DNA of 64,000 nt from the NCBI GenBank assembly GCA_029260765.1, contig JAJDCP010000158.1, positions 1 through 64,000 of the forward strand. Direction: 5' to 3'. The DNA comes from Planctomycetota bacterium. Lineage in GTDB: Bacteria > Planctomycetota > J058 > JAJDCP01. The position numbers were made by a program, and so were the translations under genes. Under the pieces are notes generated by a model. The model did not search any database. It had not been told where the DNA came from and saw only the letters and a list, made by a program, of their open reading frames with translations. Positions 32,649 through 42,315 of this stretch are shown one piece after another; positions within the stretch are counted from its first letter, which is position 1, and each line of letters opens with the position of its first letter.

Positions 32649-34502
32649 ATGGAACGTACCTTGAGCGGAATGCTCGAACGTGCAGTGCAGCTACGCCCGG
32701 GCGGCGTGGTCACGATCGGCCGTGCCGGGGAGCGCATGACCTACGCGGCCCTGCAGCAGCGAGCCCGGCGCGTGGCAGCAGGCCTGCATGCCCAGGGGAA
32801 GGCCGCCTCAGAGCTGATAGCCATCTGTCTGCCCAACGGTGAGGGTCTGTTCGCAAGTTTCTATGGCGTGATGCATCTTGGCGGTCTGGCCGTCTTCATC
32901 GACCCTCTGCTCGCGGCCGAGCACGAGGTGGCGCTGCTGCACAAGGCCGGCTGCAACTTCGTCATCGTCGAGAACGCCGAGGCTCTCCAGCGTCTGCAGG
33001 CGGTCGATGCCGAGCTCAGCGGTGTGATCGCCGCGGACTTGATGGTCTTCGAAGGTGAGGTTCCCGAACCCAACATGGACCCCGAGGCTCAGGCCATGTT
33101 GTTGTCGACGCGCGGCAACACGGGCGTGCCGAAGTTGTGCCCGGTCACGCACCTGCAGGCCGTCCGGCGTGCGGAGCTCTATGCCTGGGCGCTCAAGGCG
33201 GGCAGCCGTGAGGTTTTTCTGGCCTCGCAGCCGCTCTTCCACCATCCATTGGCCATTTCTACGCTGGTCGGGGCGGTGCGCCTGACCGGCATCGTCGTGA
33301 TGGCTGAACGCGGCGACCCGCGTGCGGCTTTGCTGGCGATGGGCCGTTACGGTGTCAGCCTGGTCCATACCACGCCGCACGAGATCTCGGCCTGGTTACG
33401 CGAGGTCAAGAACGACTGGCGGCTCGAGGGTGTGGTGGGGCGCGAGCCCCTGCGTGCCGGTCTGGTCAGCGGCCAGCTTCCCATTCCCGGTCTGCTCGAG
33501 AAAGCCGAGAGCCTGTTCGGCATCCCGATCTACTTCCACTGGTCATCGGTCGAGACTGGTCCCGGTACCCTGCACGACTATGAGACGCGTGCTCCCAAGC
33601 GGCACCAGGCGATCGGCCAGCCGGTCCCGGATTCGGAGATCCAGATCGTCGACCCTGAGAGTCTGGTCGAGCGGGCTCCGGGGCAGACGGGAGAGCTGTT
33701 GGTGCGCGGCTGGAATGTGCCGACCAGCTATTGGAAGGATGAGGAAGAGACGGGCCTGCATATGATCGAGGGCGGGTGGTTCCGCACCGGCGACCTGGTC
33801 ACCATCGACGCGCAGCGCAACCTCTACTACAAGGGGCGGCTCAAGGACCTGATCAAGCGCAAGCACACCAAGGTGATCCCGAGCGTGCTCGAGCGCTACA
33901 TCCTGCGGCATCCCAAAGTGGTCGAATGCGCGGTGGTCGGAACGCCGCACAAGCTGCTGGGCCAATCGGTCTGCGCCTGTTGTGTGCTGGTCAAGGGCGA
34001 GGAGCTGAAGGTCGACGAGCTGCGCACCTACCTGAAGCGCGACCTGCCGAACGAGCAACTGCCCGACGAGTTGTTGGTGCTCGATGCGATGCCGCACCTG
34101 CCTGGTGGGGCGGGCATCCGCCGTTATGGCGATGAGGGCCTGCTCGAGGTGGCCAAGAACAGCCCGCGCCAGCACGCGCGGCCCGAGCGCTATTCTCGCC
34201 GTGACAGCGCGCGGGGGCGCCGGAATGAGCCCCGTGGCCGGAATGAAAACCGTGGTGGCCGGAATGACAACCGCGGGGGCAACAACCGTGGGGCTCGCGG
34301 CGACAACCGTGCGGGGCGTAGCGACAATCGTGGGGCTCGCGGCGGGGGCAATGGCGGGCGCACTGACAGCCCTGGAGGCGCTGCGCGCCCCGCTCGTGAG
34401 GATTCTTCTTGCCGGCCGCCCCGCACTCCTCACGGCGGCCGCCGCGACGGCAAGCCCGGCGCGGTACCCGCCCGTGGTGGCAACGGCGATAAATCCAAGT
34501 AA
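32649..34502 (+). CDS. Acyl-CoA synthetase-like (AMP-forming) protein with Arg/Gly-rich tail
   Basis: 617 residues. Residues 1-510 follow the adenylate-forming fold. The P-loop-like A3 motif is degenerate (STRGNTGVPK near residue 153; usual form TSGTTGxPK). Later motifs GGWFRTGDL and LYYKGRLKDLIK are well kept. The C-terminal lysine motif (usually GK followed by Arg) reads GGAGIRRYG, so the catalytic lysine appears missing. Residues about 515-600 are an RGG/NRGG-type disordered tail rich in Arg, Gly and Asn, rare on this fold and typical of RNA-binding proteins. It may have lost full CoA-ligase chemistry. It reaches an intrinsic terminator 70 bases downstream. Confidence 0.7.
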   Translation: MERTLSGMLERAVQLRPGGVVTIGRAGERMTYAALQQRARRVAAGLHAQGKAASELIAICLPNGEGLFASFYGVMHLGGLAVFIDPLLAAEHEVALLHKAGCNFVIVENAEALQRLQAVDAELSGVIAADLMVFEGEVPEPNMDPEAQAMLLSTRGNTGVPKLCPVTHLQAVRRAELYAWALKAGSREVFLASQPLFHHPLAISTLVGAVRLTGIVVMAERGDPRAALLAMGRYGVSLVHTTPHEISAWLREVKNDWRLEGVVGREPLRAGLVSGQLPIPGLLEKAESLFGIPIYFHWSSVETGPGTLHDYETRAPKRHQAIGQPVPDSEIQIVDPESLVERAPGQTGELLVRGWNVPTSYWKDEEETGLHMIEGGWFRTGDLVTIDAQRNLYYKGRLKDLIKRKHTKVIPSVLERYILRHPKVVECAVVGTPHKLLGQSVCACCVLVKGEELKVDELRTYLKRDLPNEQLPDELLVLDAMPHLPGGAGIRRYGDEGLLEVAKNSPRQHARPERYSRRDSARGRRNEPRGRNENRGGRNDNRGGNNRGARGDNRAGRSDNRGARGGGNGGRTDSPGGAARPAREDSSCRPPRTPHGGRRDGKPGAVPARGGNGDKSK

Positions 34503-34575
34503 GGGAGTGGTTTACTCCTCGAAGACTCGGACGCTTCGCTCCGCCCGCGAGCATTCCCCGCCCGCCCATGAAAAA

Positions 34576-34598
34576 AGCCCGCCGAAGCGGGCTCTTTT
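34576..34598. terminator. Intrinsic terminator, usable from both sides
   Basis: AGCCCGC-CGAA-GCGGGCT, a perfect 7-bp stem, is flanked by AAAAAA on the left and CTTTT on the right. It lies between the converging ligase-like gene and the PhoD gene. Confidence 0.9.
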
Positions 34599-34622
34599 CA
34601 TGTCCTGTCAGGCCTGAGTAAC

Positions 34623-36347
34623 TTACTCAGGATTCACGCTGTACTGCGTCAGGATCTGCGGGTCCAGGCCAACCGCGGGGACCTCGCCGCCGATCTCGTA
34701 CAGGGGGATGCCCCAGGAGGTCACCGTCAGCACCTGGGTGGTGGCGTTGATCTCAAACTCGGTCCAGCCATAGCTGTGCGCGCGCGTATACAAGCCCGAG
34801 TGCAGGGTCACGTCGACCGATGTCTGGTTGTCCAGGCCGAGCAAGGGGCTGCCGACTTGTGTGAGCACGCCATTGACAAAGTTCGCGAAGAACAGGTCTT
34901 TGGCGTCCAGGCTGCCCAAGGAGTTGTAGCCCGCGATCTGGTTCGGGGAAAGCAATACCGAGGCTGCCTCGATGGCGCGGGGGCCCAATGCACCCGACGC
35001 GATCGCGCCGGTCACGACTTCGAAGGCACCGTCGACCTGGTTGGCCGTGAAGGTCTGGTCGAGGAACTCGAGCCGGTTGTTGAGAGAGCCGTGGATGTCG
35101 GCGGAGACGAACACCACGTTCTCGATGTGGCCCACGGTCATGGGCACGCCAAATTGGATCGCCCCCAACAACGTATTCCGCTCGACACCGTAGCCTTCGA
35201 AGCGGTCTTGTGCCTCGAGCGGCGAAAGGTTGGCAATCGGCTCGGGAACAACTACGAATTTCCAGGTGATGCCGCTCAGCTGAGCAGTCGCCAGATCGTT
35301 GATCAATTGACCGAACTGCAGCGAACCGAGCATCGTGCGGCCCGGGGCGAAGGTCGAGACAATGAAGGCCTGGACGGCCGCCGCACTGCCGAGGTCGGTG
35401 ACCTCGGGCACGGGTGCGTCGCGGAAGCTGCGCCCGTCAAGCACGATCAGCGCGGCGTCCGAACCGAAGGTCCGATAACGGTACAGCCGGCGCTTGCCAT
35501 CGATACGAGGATCAGTGGTGGTGTTGGGCCAGAACTCATCGGCGACCGGGTGGTACTCCTGGAAGGCCTGCAGGCCGATACCGTAGAGCGTGGTCTCGTT
35601 GATGAAGTCTTCAGTCGTGAACGTGAAGCGGGCGTCGGTCGAAGGATGCGCGCCGCCGGAGAAGTTGTCGTTGACCTCGTGGTCGTCGATGGTCGCGAAG
35701 CTCGCGGTCGAGGCCCGCAGCACAGCCTGGGTATTGAGGCCGTGGCGCATGGTCAGGTTTTCTTCGTGCTTCAGTCGGTATTCATCGAGCGTCGACGGCG
35801 CGCTCGACTGCAGCACCGGTGAGGGTGAGTCGGCATAGATGGTGTCGCCGATGAAGACGAAGAAGTCGAGGTCGCGGTTGGCCGCGTTCTTGATCGACGG
35901 GAACGGTGCCTTCTCGCCGCGCGCATCGCCCGAAGCGCCGAAGCGCAGGCCCGCAAAGGTACCGAGGTTGGCCGGGGTGCGGAAACTGCCCTGGCCCGAA
36001 CGGTTGGTTGAGCTGGCGCGGTAGTAGTACTGGGTCGCCGCGGTCAAGCTGCCGACCGACACCTTGGCGGGAACGTTGGCGGCCGCCGTGGTACCGACGG
36101 TCGATGAGACGATGTTCGTGAAGCTGGCATCGGTCGCGACATCGAAGGTGACGTTGCCGGATTCGCGCGGGTAGGCCCACAGCACCACGCCGTTCTGGGA
36201 GACATCGCCCGAAGCGACGAAGTTGTCGTCCCCACTGCTGCTGTCGCTGTCCGAGGCACAGCCCGACATCACTATCGGGGCCAGCGCGGCGGCGGCGCTC
36301 AGCTTGGCTGCATCGCCCAAAAATTCACGTCTGTTTCTGGTGGCCAT
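34623..36347 (-). CDS. PhoD-like alkaline phosphatase/phosphodiesterase, Tat-exported
   Basis: 574 residues. The N-terminus carries a twin-arginine signal (RNRREFLGDAAKL) and a possible lipobox (MSGC). Residues 45-135 are a fibronectin-like PhoD N-terminal domain. The metallophosphatase part shows FIGDTIY, TIDDHEVNDNF, VFVSADIHG and other metal ligands. PhoD enzymes hydrolyse phosphate esters and diesters in the periplasm or outside, with Fe/Ca cofactors, and usually respond to phosphate starvation. No clear Pho box was found in the 232 bases upstream. It stands alone. Confidence 0.9.
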   Translation of the reverse strand: MATRNRREFLGDAAKLSAAAALAPIVMSGCASDSDSSSGDDNFVASGDVSQNGVVLWAYPRESGNVTFDVATDASFTNIVSSTVGTTAAANVPAKVSVGSLTAATQYYYRASSTNRSGQGSFRTPANLGTFAGLRFGASGDARGEKAPFPSIKNAANRDLDFFVFIGDTIYADSPSPVLQSSAPSTLDEYRLKHEENLTMRHGLNTQAVLRASTASFATIDDHEVNDNFSGGAHPSTDARFTFTTEDFINETTLYGIGLQAFQEYHPVADEFWPNTTTDPRIDGKRRLYRYRTFGSDAALIVLDGRSFRDAPVPEVTDLGSAAAVQAFIVSTFAPGRTMLGSLQFGQLINDLATAQLSGITWKFVVVPEPIANLSPLEAQDRFEGYGVERNTLLGAIQFGVPMTVGHIENVVFVSADIHGSLNNRLEFLDQTFTANQVDGAFEVVTGAIASGALGPRAIEAASVLLSPNQIAGYNSLGSLDAKDLFFANFVNGVLTQVGSPLLGLDNQTSVDVTLHSGLYTRAHSYGWTEFEINATTQVLTVTSWGIPLYEIGGEVPAVGLDPQILTQYSVNPE

Positions 36348-36579
36348 ATTCTGCGCTCCCTAATAGCTGTTGGAAACCTGAGGGGAGACAATCCCCCCCA
36401 AGCTGGCTCGTGGTATTGCTGACACCCCAGAGCAAATTGCGTTCCAGTAGACAGTACCGCGTATTTTCGTCGATACCGACCAGGAATTGCAAAGACAACT
36501 TTAACTTTCTGACACGTATTTGAGACTTCGACCCGCAAACGAACCTTGATAGTGTTTTTTTGGGGGTCGTTCCAGGGCG

Positions 36580-38367
36580 CTAGGTCTCCAGCTCCTCAAG
36601 CTGTTCCTGCAGCTCGAGCCAGCGCTCTTCCTCTTGCTCCTTCAACTCTTTGAGCTCGGCGAGCCGCAGGTTGCGTTCGCGTGAGAAGGCCGGATCCTGG
36701 ACCATCTGCTCGAGCAGCAGGGCCTGCTCCGCCTCAAAGCTGGCCAGGCGCTTCTCGCTCTGGCTGACCTGGTTCTTCAGCTTGCGCAGCCGCGCTCGCA
36801 GCTGTTTGCGTTCTGCGTGTGCCGTCTTTCCCGTGCGCTTGGGCTTGCGCTGGCTGCCCGGCGAGGGCGTGTCGCCGTTTTGTGCCCAGCGCTCGAGGCG
36901 GTACACATAGGACGCATAGTCGCCGGGGAACACGGCCACCCGCTCGTCCTTGACCTCGATCACGCAGGTCGCGACCAGGCTGGCGAAGGTGCGGTCGTGG
37001 CTGGTGAAGAAGACCGTCCCTCCGTAATCACGCAGCGCGAATCCCAGCGCTTCGACGGTCTCGAAGTCGAGGTGGTTGGTCGGCTCATCGAGCAACAACA
37101 GCGGCTTGCCGCTCAGCAGCAGCCCTGCCAGGCACAGGCGTGCGCGTTCGCCTCCGCTGAGCACGGCCAGCTTCTTCTGCACGTCATCACCCTGGAACAG
37201 AAAGCTGCCCGCGAGGTCGAGGATCTGCTGGCGGCCGACGCCGGCATCGGCCTCCGAGCGCAGATAGGTCTCGACATCGAGTTGCTCGGGCAGCGTGCCG
37301 TAGACATGCTGCGCGTAGTAGGCCATCTCCAGCTGGCTGCTCCACTTGAAGCTGCCGCCCAGAGGCTCGAGCTGGCCCGCCAGCGTGCGCAGCAAGGTGG
37401 TCTTGCCCTCGCCATTGGCCCCGACGACGGCGACTTTGGCGCCGCGCTCGATATCGAGGTAGATGTTCTTGGCGACGCTCTTCTCGGGGTAGCCGATGGC
37501 CATGTTTTCACACAGCAGGGCGTGGCCGGGGCGGGATTCTACCTGGGGCAGACGGATATCGACATCAGAGAGTGCATGCTCGATCTCGATGCTCTCGAGC
37601 CGCGACAGCTGTTTCAACTTCGATTGCGCCTGCTTCGCGGTCGAGGCACGCACCCGGTTGCGGTCGACAAAGGCCTGCAGCTGACGGCGGCGCGCCTCGG
37701 TCTTCTTGTTCTGGCGCTGCGCATGCGCGATCTGCTCTTCCCGGTAGGCGAAGTAGGCCTCGAGCTTGCCCGGATACATCACCAGCTCGCCGCGGCCTAC
37801 GTCAAGGGTGTGGTTGCTGGTGCGCTTGAGGAACTCCCGGTCGTGCGAGACGATCAAGAAGCCCCCCTTGAAGTCTTGCAGCACCCGCTCGAGCAGCAGC
37901 TGGGTGTCGAGGTCGAGGAAGTTGGTCGGCTCGTCGAGGATCAAGAAGTTGGGCTCGGCCAACAGCAGCGCGGCCAGCTTGATGCGGGTCTGGAAGCCGC
38001 CAGAGAGAGAGCCGATAGGGAGCCCATCGAACAGCTCGTGCTTGAGCTGAAAGCGGCCGGCGATCTGCCCGCAACGCCACGATTCCAGCCCGCTGTGCCG
38101 GGTGAGGAAAGCTTCAACGGTCTCATCGAGCTCGAAAGGGTTGTGCTGTTCGAGGTAGCCGAGGCGCAGGTCGGAGTTGTTGGTGATCGCTCCGCTGTCC
38201 GGTCTCTCTTCGCCGATGATCATCCTGCACAGCGTCGACTTGCCGCTGCCGTTGCGGCCGATGACCCCAACCTTGTGCTGTAGGGAGAACGATGCGTTCG
38301 CGTTGGAGAAGATCATCTGGGGGCCGTAGTTCTTCGACAGGCCCTGGATCTGTATCAGCAGCTTCAT
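36580..38367 (-). CDS. ABC-F family ATPase (Uup/EttA type)
   Basis: 595 residues from the ATG at 38367; a TTG 18 bases upstream is a less likely start. Two ATP-binding cassettes: GRNGSGKST and GANGEGKTT Walker A loops, signature LSGG in both, and Walker B LILDEPTN and LLLDEPTN. The linker between them (about residues 245-310) is charged as in ABC-F proteins, and the C-terminal 60 residues form a coiled coil. There is no membrane domain. Family members act on the ribosome in translation quality control or antibiotic protection. Confidence 0.92.
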   Translation of the reverse strand: MKLLIQIQGLSKNYGPQMIFSNANASFSLQHKVGVIGRNGSGKSTLCRMIIGEERPDSGAITNNSDLRLGYLEQHNPFELDETVEAFLTRHSGLESWRCGQIAGRFQLKHELFDGLPIGSLSGGFQTRIKLAALLLAEPNFLILDEPTNFLDLDTQLLLERVLQDFKGGFLIVSHDREFLKRTSNHTLDVGRGELVMYPGKLEAYFAYREEQIAHAQRQNKKTEARRRQLQAFVDRNRVRASTAKQAQSKLKQLSRLESIEIEHALSDVDIRLPQVESRPGHALLCENMAIGYPEKSVAKNIYLDIERGAKVAVVGANGEGKTTLLRTLAGQLEPLGGSFKWSSQLEMAYYAQHVYGTLPEQLDVETYLRSEADAGVGRQQILDLAGSFLFQGDDVQKKLAVLSGGERARLCLAGLLLSGKPLLLLDEPTNHLDFETVEALGFALRDYGGTVFFTSHDRTFASLVATCVIEVKDERVAVFPGDYASYVYRLERWAQNGDTPSPGSQRKPKRTGKTAHAERKQLRARLRKLKNQVSQSEKRLASFEAEQALLLEQMVQDPAFSRERNLRLAELKELKEQEEERWLELQEQLEELET

Positions 38368-38556
38368 GGCGGCGAATGTTGCCAAAAAGGCAGCCGGCGG
38401 GCAAGGTCTGCCACATCGACCGTTGGCGGTCCCTCGATTGCGCGTCCGTAAGATATTGTACGCGTTATTCTTGTGGTTTTTCCTCGACTTGGTGCGGCAG
38501 TTGCAGTGCGCTGTGCTGAACGGCCCCTACATCCCCGGCAGCGAGGAGAAATCCCG

Positions 38557-40599
38557 ATGAACTCAACTGTGGAACAGCCCGAAACCTTCACTTTCCAGGC
38601 CGAGGTCAATCAGGTCCTGAGCCTGGTCATCAACTCTCTGTACAGCCACAAGGAGATCTTCCTGCGTGAGCTGGTTTCCAACGCGTCCGACGCCCTCGAC
38701 AAGATCCGTTTCCGTGCCCTGACAGAGCACGACGTGATGGGTGAGGACAAAGAGCTGAAGGTCCAGCTGATTCCGGATGAGACTGGCCAGACCTTGACCA
38801 TCCGCGACAACGGCGTCGGCATGACCCGCGAGGAGCTGATCAAGAACCTCGGCACGATTGCGCATTCGGGTTCCACGGCTTTCGTCAAAGCCCTGCAAGA
38901 AAAGAAAGAGGGCGATGATCTGCAGCTGATCGGCCAGTTCGGCGTCGGTTTCTACAGCAGCTATCTGGTCGCCGATACGGTGACCGTGCAGAGCCGCGCG
39001 CCGCTGGCCGAAGAGGCATGGCAGTGGACCAGCGAAGGCTCGGGCAGCTTCAGCATCGAGCCCTGTGAGCTGGAAGGCCGTGGCACCGCGATCACCCTGC
39101 ACCTCAAGGACGAGCACAAAGAGTTCAACACCGAGTGGAAGCTGCGCGAGCTGGTGCGCAAGTTCTCCGACTACGTCAGCTTCCCCATCGAGCTGGAGGT
39201 CACCCGCACCCGCGAAGAGCCCAAAGACGAGAGCGATCCCGAAGGTCCCAAAGAGAAGGTCACCGAGGTCAAGTTCGAGCAGATCAACAACGCCTCGGCG
39301 CTCTGGAAGCGCAAGAAAGAAGACATCGAGGACGAGCAGTACAACGAGTTCTACAAGCACCTGAGCCACGACTGGAATGCGCCGTTGGCCCGCACGCACT
39401 TCAGCATCGAAGGTCGGGCCATGTTCACGGGGCTGCTTTTCGTGCCCGAGAAGGCGCCCTTCGACATGTTCAGCTCGATGGAGCGTCGCGGCATCAGGCT
39501 GTTCGTCAAGCGCGTCTTCATCATGGAAGAGTGCAAAGAGCTGATCCCCGAGTACCTGCGCTTTCTGCGCGGGGTGGTGGACAGCGACGACCTGCCGTTG
39601 AACGTCAGCCGCGAGTTGCTGCAGGAAGACCAGATGGTGCGGTTCATCAAGAACCAGCTGGTCAAGAAGACCCTCGATCTGCTGCAAGAGCTGGCCGACG
39701 ACCAGCCCGAGACCTATGAGAAGTTCTGGAGTGCCTTCGGCATGGTGCTCAAAGAGGGCATCCACACCGACGAGAAGAACCGCAAGAAGCTGGCCAAGCT
39801 GCTGCGCTGCCACTCGACCACCCAGGAGAAGCTGACCAGCCTCGACGACTACATCGAGCGTATGCCCGAGGGGCAGTCCTCGATCTACTACATCACCGGC
39901 GACAATCCCGCCACGCTGGCCAAGAGCCCGCACCTGGAAACCCTGGCCAAGAAGGGCTACGAAGTCGTGATGTTCACCGATCCCATCGACGAGTGGGTGG
40001 TGATGAGCCTGACCGAGTATCAGGACAAGAAGCTGGTTTCGGTCAGCAAGGGAGACCTCGAGCTCGAAGAGCCCGACGAAGAAGCCAAGAAGGAAACCGA
40101 AGCGCAAGCCAAGGATTTCAAAGGCTTTACCGAAGCCGTGGCGGAGGTGCTCGGTGATCGGGTCGAGAAAGTCGAGATCAGCAAGCGTCTGGCCGATTCG
40201 CCGTGCTGCCTGGTGGTTCCCGAGCACGGTATGCACGCCCACCTCGAGCGCCTGCTCAAGCAGAGCAACCGTGACGTACCGCAGGCGCGTCGCATCTTCG
40301 AGATCAACGCCAAGCACCCGCTGATCCTGACCGTGCGCCAGCTGCACAAAGCCCGCTCGGACAAGCTGAGCGACTGGGTCGAGCTGCTGTATGCCCAGGC
40401 GCAGATCCTCGAAGGCAGTCCTGTGAGCGACCCTGGGGCCTTCGCGCAGCGTCTGAGCGAGCTGATGAACGCGGCCGTGCAACCCGAAGATCTGGTGGTC
40501 GACGAATCGGTCGTTGAGGAGGAAGTTGTGGAAGAAACAGCTGCAGAGGAGACCGAAACAAGCGAGACTGCTGAGGAAGAGAGCGACGCCGAGAGCTGA
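38557..40599 (+). CDS. htpG: Molecular chaperone HtpG (Hsp90)
   Basis: 680 residues from the ATG at 38557, preceded by GAGGAG. Hsp90 N-terminal ATPase motifs are clear: SNASDALDKIR, IRDNGVGM and GQFGVGFYSSY. The middle domain has the catalytic-Arg block NVSRELLQED. The end is an acidic tail of about 35 residues (EEVVEETAAEETETSETAEE), which is longer than in E. coli HtpG. It assists folding of client proteins in the cytoplasm. A strong terminator follows. Confidence 0.96.
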   Translation: MNSTVEQPETFTFQAEVNQVLSLVINSLYSHKEIFLRELVSNASDALDKIRFRALTEHDVMGEDKELKVQLIPDETGQTLTIRDNGVGMTREELIKNLGTIAHSGSTAFVKALQEKKEGDDLQLIGQFGVGFYSSYLVADTVTVQSRAPLAEEAWQWTSEGSGSFSIEPCELEGRGTAITLHLKDEHKEFNTEWKLRELVRKFSDYVSFPIELEVTRTREEPKDESDPEGPKEKVTEVKFEQINNASALWKRKKEDIEDEQYNEFYKHLSHDWNAPLARTHFSIEGRAMFTGLLFVPEKAPFDMFSSMERRGIRLFVKRVFIMEECKELIPEYLRFLRGVVDSDDLPLNVSRELLQEDQMVRFIKNQLVKKTLDLLQELADDQPETYEKFWSAFGMVLKEGIHTDEKNRKKLAKLLRCHSTTQEKLTSLDDYIERMPEGQSSIYYITGDNPATLAKSPHLETLAKKGYEVVMFTDPIDEWVVMSLTEYQDKKLVSVSKGDLELEEPDEEAKKETEAQAKDFKGFTEAVAEVLGDRVEKVEISKRLADSPCCLVVPEHGMHAHLERLLKQSNRDVPQARRIFEINAKHPLILTVRQLHKARSDKLSDWVELLYAQAQILEGSPVSDPGAFAQRLSELMNAAVQPEDLVVDESVVEEEVVEETAAEETETSETAEEESDAES

Positions 40600-40623
40600 G
40601 CCGAATCCGCAACGAGTCTCCTT

Positions 40624-40650
40624 GGCGGCCCCGTTTTCGGGCCGCCCTTT
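40624..40650 (+). terminator. Intrinsic terminator after htpG
   Basis: GGCGGCCC-cgttttc-GGGCCGCC, an 8-bp perfect stem, is followed by CTTTCT. It separates htpG from the InaA-like kinase gene, which therefore needs its own promoter or read-through. Confidence 0.85.
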
Positions 40651-40667
40651 CTATAGGAAGGTGTGCC

Positions 40668-41447
40668 ATGCCGGCGCTCAGACAAGCTGGCTACCGACTC
40701 TTCTGGCAAGGTTCGCTTCCTCAATGGGCCGACCTGCCGGAGCCGGACGACGCCGGGCGCTTCTTCGAGGCGATCTGGCAACAACTGGAGATGGACCGGC
40801 ACGCTGAGAACGCTGTCCAGCTGAACGACTCCATCTTCGGCAAGGCCATCCGCATCCGCGAGCGTTCGCTGCGCTGGTGGCGCCGGGTTAAGCGCATCGA
40901 GCGGGAGTTCCGCGCCCTCTCGAAGCTGCGAGCGCTCGGCGTTCCCGTTCCCCGGCCGATCCTGTGTGCCACGGCTCGCAGCCAGGGCGTGGTCAGCAGG
41001 GCTTTTCTGCTCGAAGCGGCGCTGCCCGGCTGGCGGAATCTCGCGGAATTGTTGGCGGAAGCGGCGCTGGCTCCTGGCGATCGGCCCGGCCTGTTCGCCG
41101 CGGTCGGGAGGTTGGTCGGCACCTTGCACGGGCGGGGCTACGCGCATCGCGATCTGTCCTGCCGCAACGTGATGGTGCGCGTCGAATCCGAGCAGGGCGT
41201 CTGCGAGACCAGCCTGATCGATTGCCCGAGGGCCGAGCGGATCTGGTTGCCGCTGCGGAGGCGCCACCTGCGAGGCTATGATCTGTACCGCATCGCGCGC
41301 AGCGGGCGGCGCCTCGGCGCCCGCGACGATGAGTTGGCCTGCCTGCTCGAGAACGCGGGCGTACGGCAGGCAGAGCGCATCCTGGCTGTGCTGGAGATGC
41401 CTGCGACTTCCTGGGCCGTCCAGCGCCTCTTGTGGCTGGGCGGTTGA
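40668..41447 (+). CDS. InaA/WaaP-type lipopolysaccharide (Kdo/heptose) kinase-like protein
   Basis: 259 residues; ATG preceded by AGGAAGG. A small kinase fold is shown by KAIRIRERSLRW and the catalytic loop YAHRDLSCRNVMV near residue 160, followed by SLIDCPRAE in place of the metal-binding DFG. These match the LPS-kinase family (InaA, WaaP, KdkA), which phosphorylates sugars of lipid A-core. Placed beside a methyltransferase and GT39 genes, it fits an envelope-modification locus. Confidence 0.75.
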   Translation: MPALRQAGYRLFWQGSLPQWADLPEPDDAGRFFEAIWQQLEMDRHAENAVQLNDSIFGKAIRIRERSLRWWRRVKRIEREFRALSKLRALGVPVPRPILCATARSQGVVSRAFLLEAALPGWRNLAELLAEAALAPGDRPGLFAAVGRLVGTLHGRGYAHRDLSCRNVMVRVESEQGVCETSLIDCPRAERIWLPLRRRHLRGYDLYRIARSGRRLGARDDELACLLENAGVRQAERILAVLEMPATSWAVQRLLWLGG

Positions 41448-41487
41448 CGGCCAGAGTCCTTTCCGAGATCGCAGTTAAGCTACAAAG

Positions 41488-41541
41488 ATTACAATGATGT
41501 AATCCGTGCGTCAGCTTGCGTTAATCCTGGCCAGCTATGCT
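41488..41541 (+). promoter_or_regulatory. OmpR/PhoB-type box and -10 of the methyltransferase gene (site A)
   Basis: Four direct repeats exactly 11 bp apart: ATTAC 41488, GTAAT 41499, GTCAG 41510, TTAAT 41521. Ten bases later comes the -10 hexamer TATGCT (41536-41541). No standard -35 is present, as expected for an activator-dependent promoter. Sites B and C have the same geometry. Confidence 0.78.
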
Positions 41542-41548
41542 CTGAGCC

Positions 41549-42163
41549 ATGGATGTGTACCAAGGCAAGACCAAGTACCGGAACAAAGACGTCGCTTTGC
41601 GCTACGACACCGAACGCTTTACGCAGTCGGTCGCGCGCAAAGAGCAACGCATGGTCATGCAGCTGCTCGACCTCTGCCAGGGGGTGGTTCGCAGTCTGGA
41701 CGTCCCCAGTGGCACGGGCCGCTTGACCGGGTTGTTGCCTGGAAGTGCGGTCGCGACGGACGTCTCCCGCGAGATGGTCCAACGGGTCGGGGCAGCGGCA
41801 GACTATCACCTGCAGGGCGATGCCGAGCGCCTGCCGTTCGCCGACGCGAGCTTCGAGTTGGCCATGTGCGTGCGTCTCTTGCAGCATCTTCCCGACGAAT
41901 ACACGCTCGCACGGGTCCTGGGCGAGCTTGCCCGAGTCAGCTCGCGCTACCTGTTGGTCAGCTACTTCGACAGCTTCTCCTGGCAACAGGCGCGCCGTTG
42001 GCTCCGTGGCAAGCTCAAGGGGCGCGTCAGCGGCCGCAGGGCCTGGCGCTGGAAGCAGATGCGGGACATCATGCGCGGCCTGGGTTGGCAGCTGTCCGCC
42101 CGCCGCTGTTCGGCGCCGTTCCTCTCGGAGCAGTGGTTCGTGCTGTTCGAAAAGCAATCATAG
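41549..42163 (+). CDS. Class I SAM methyltransferase, member of the OmpR-box regulon
   Basis: 204 residues. The SAM loop is SLDVPSGTGRLTGLL near residue 50; DAERLPFADASFELAMCVRLLQHLP is the usual UbiE/Methyltransf_11 block. RWLRGKLKGR and a Trp-rich C-terminus could face a membrane. The ATG at 41549 lies only about 7 bases after the -10 hexamer and has no ribosome site, so the mRNA is probably leaderless. It resembles the methyltransferase at 50479-51246 (both have D-V-P-x-G-x-G-R-L and L-x-V-S-Y-F-D), suggesting a shared type of substrate. Confidence 0.75.
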   Translation: MDVYQGKTKYRNKDVALRYDTERFTQSVARKEQRMVMQLLDLCQGVVRSLDVPSGTGRLTGLLPGSAVATDVSREMVQRVGAAADYHLQGDAERLPFADASFELAMCVRLLQHLPDEYTLARVLGELARVSSRYLLVSYFDSFSWQQARRWLRGKLKGRVSGRRAWRWKQMRDIMRGLGWQLSARRCSAPFLSEQWFVLFEKQS

Positions 42164-42315
42164 ATCGGCTGTCTGCCTGCCTGGGCCTTCCCTGGTTTGC
42201 TCTTAGTGATCGACCCGATACTTGTACTCGGTAGACAGTGAGGCCACCGCTCGCCTCGGGCGCGCCGCAGACGTTTGGGCCTGCGTGATTCCGGCCGAGC
42301 CAACGCGCGCTTGTT

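Noticed and set aside
36348..36579. Pho box upstream of the PhoD gene
   Set aside because: No pair of CTGTCAT-like repeats at 11-bp steps could be found.
38563..40482. 639-codon open frame opposite htpG
   Set aside because: Antisense shadow of a strongly conserved gene; no ribosome site or motif.
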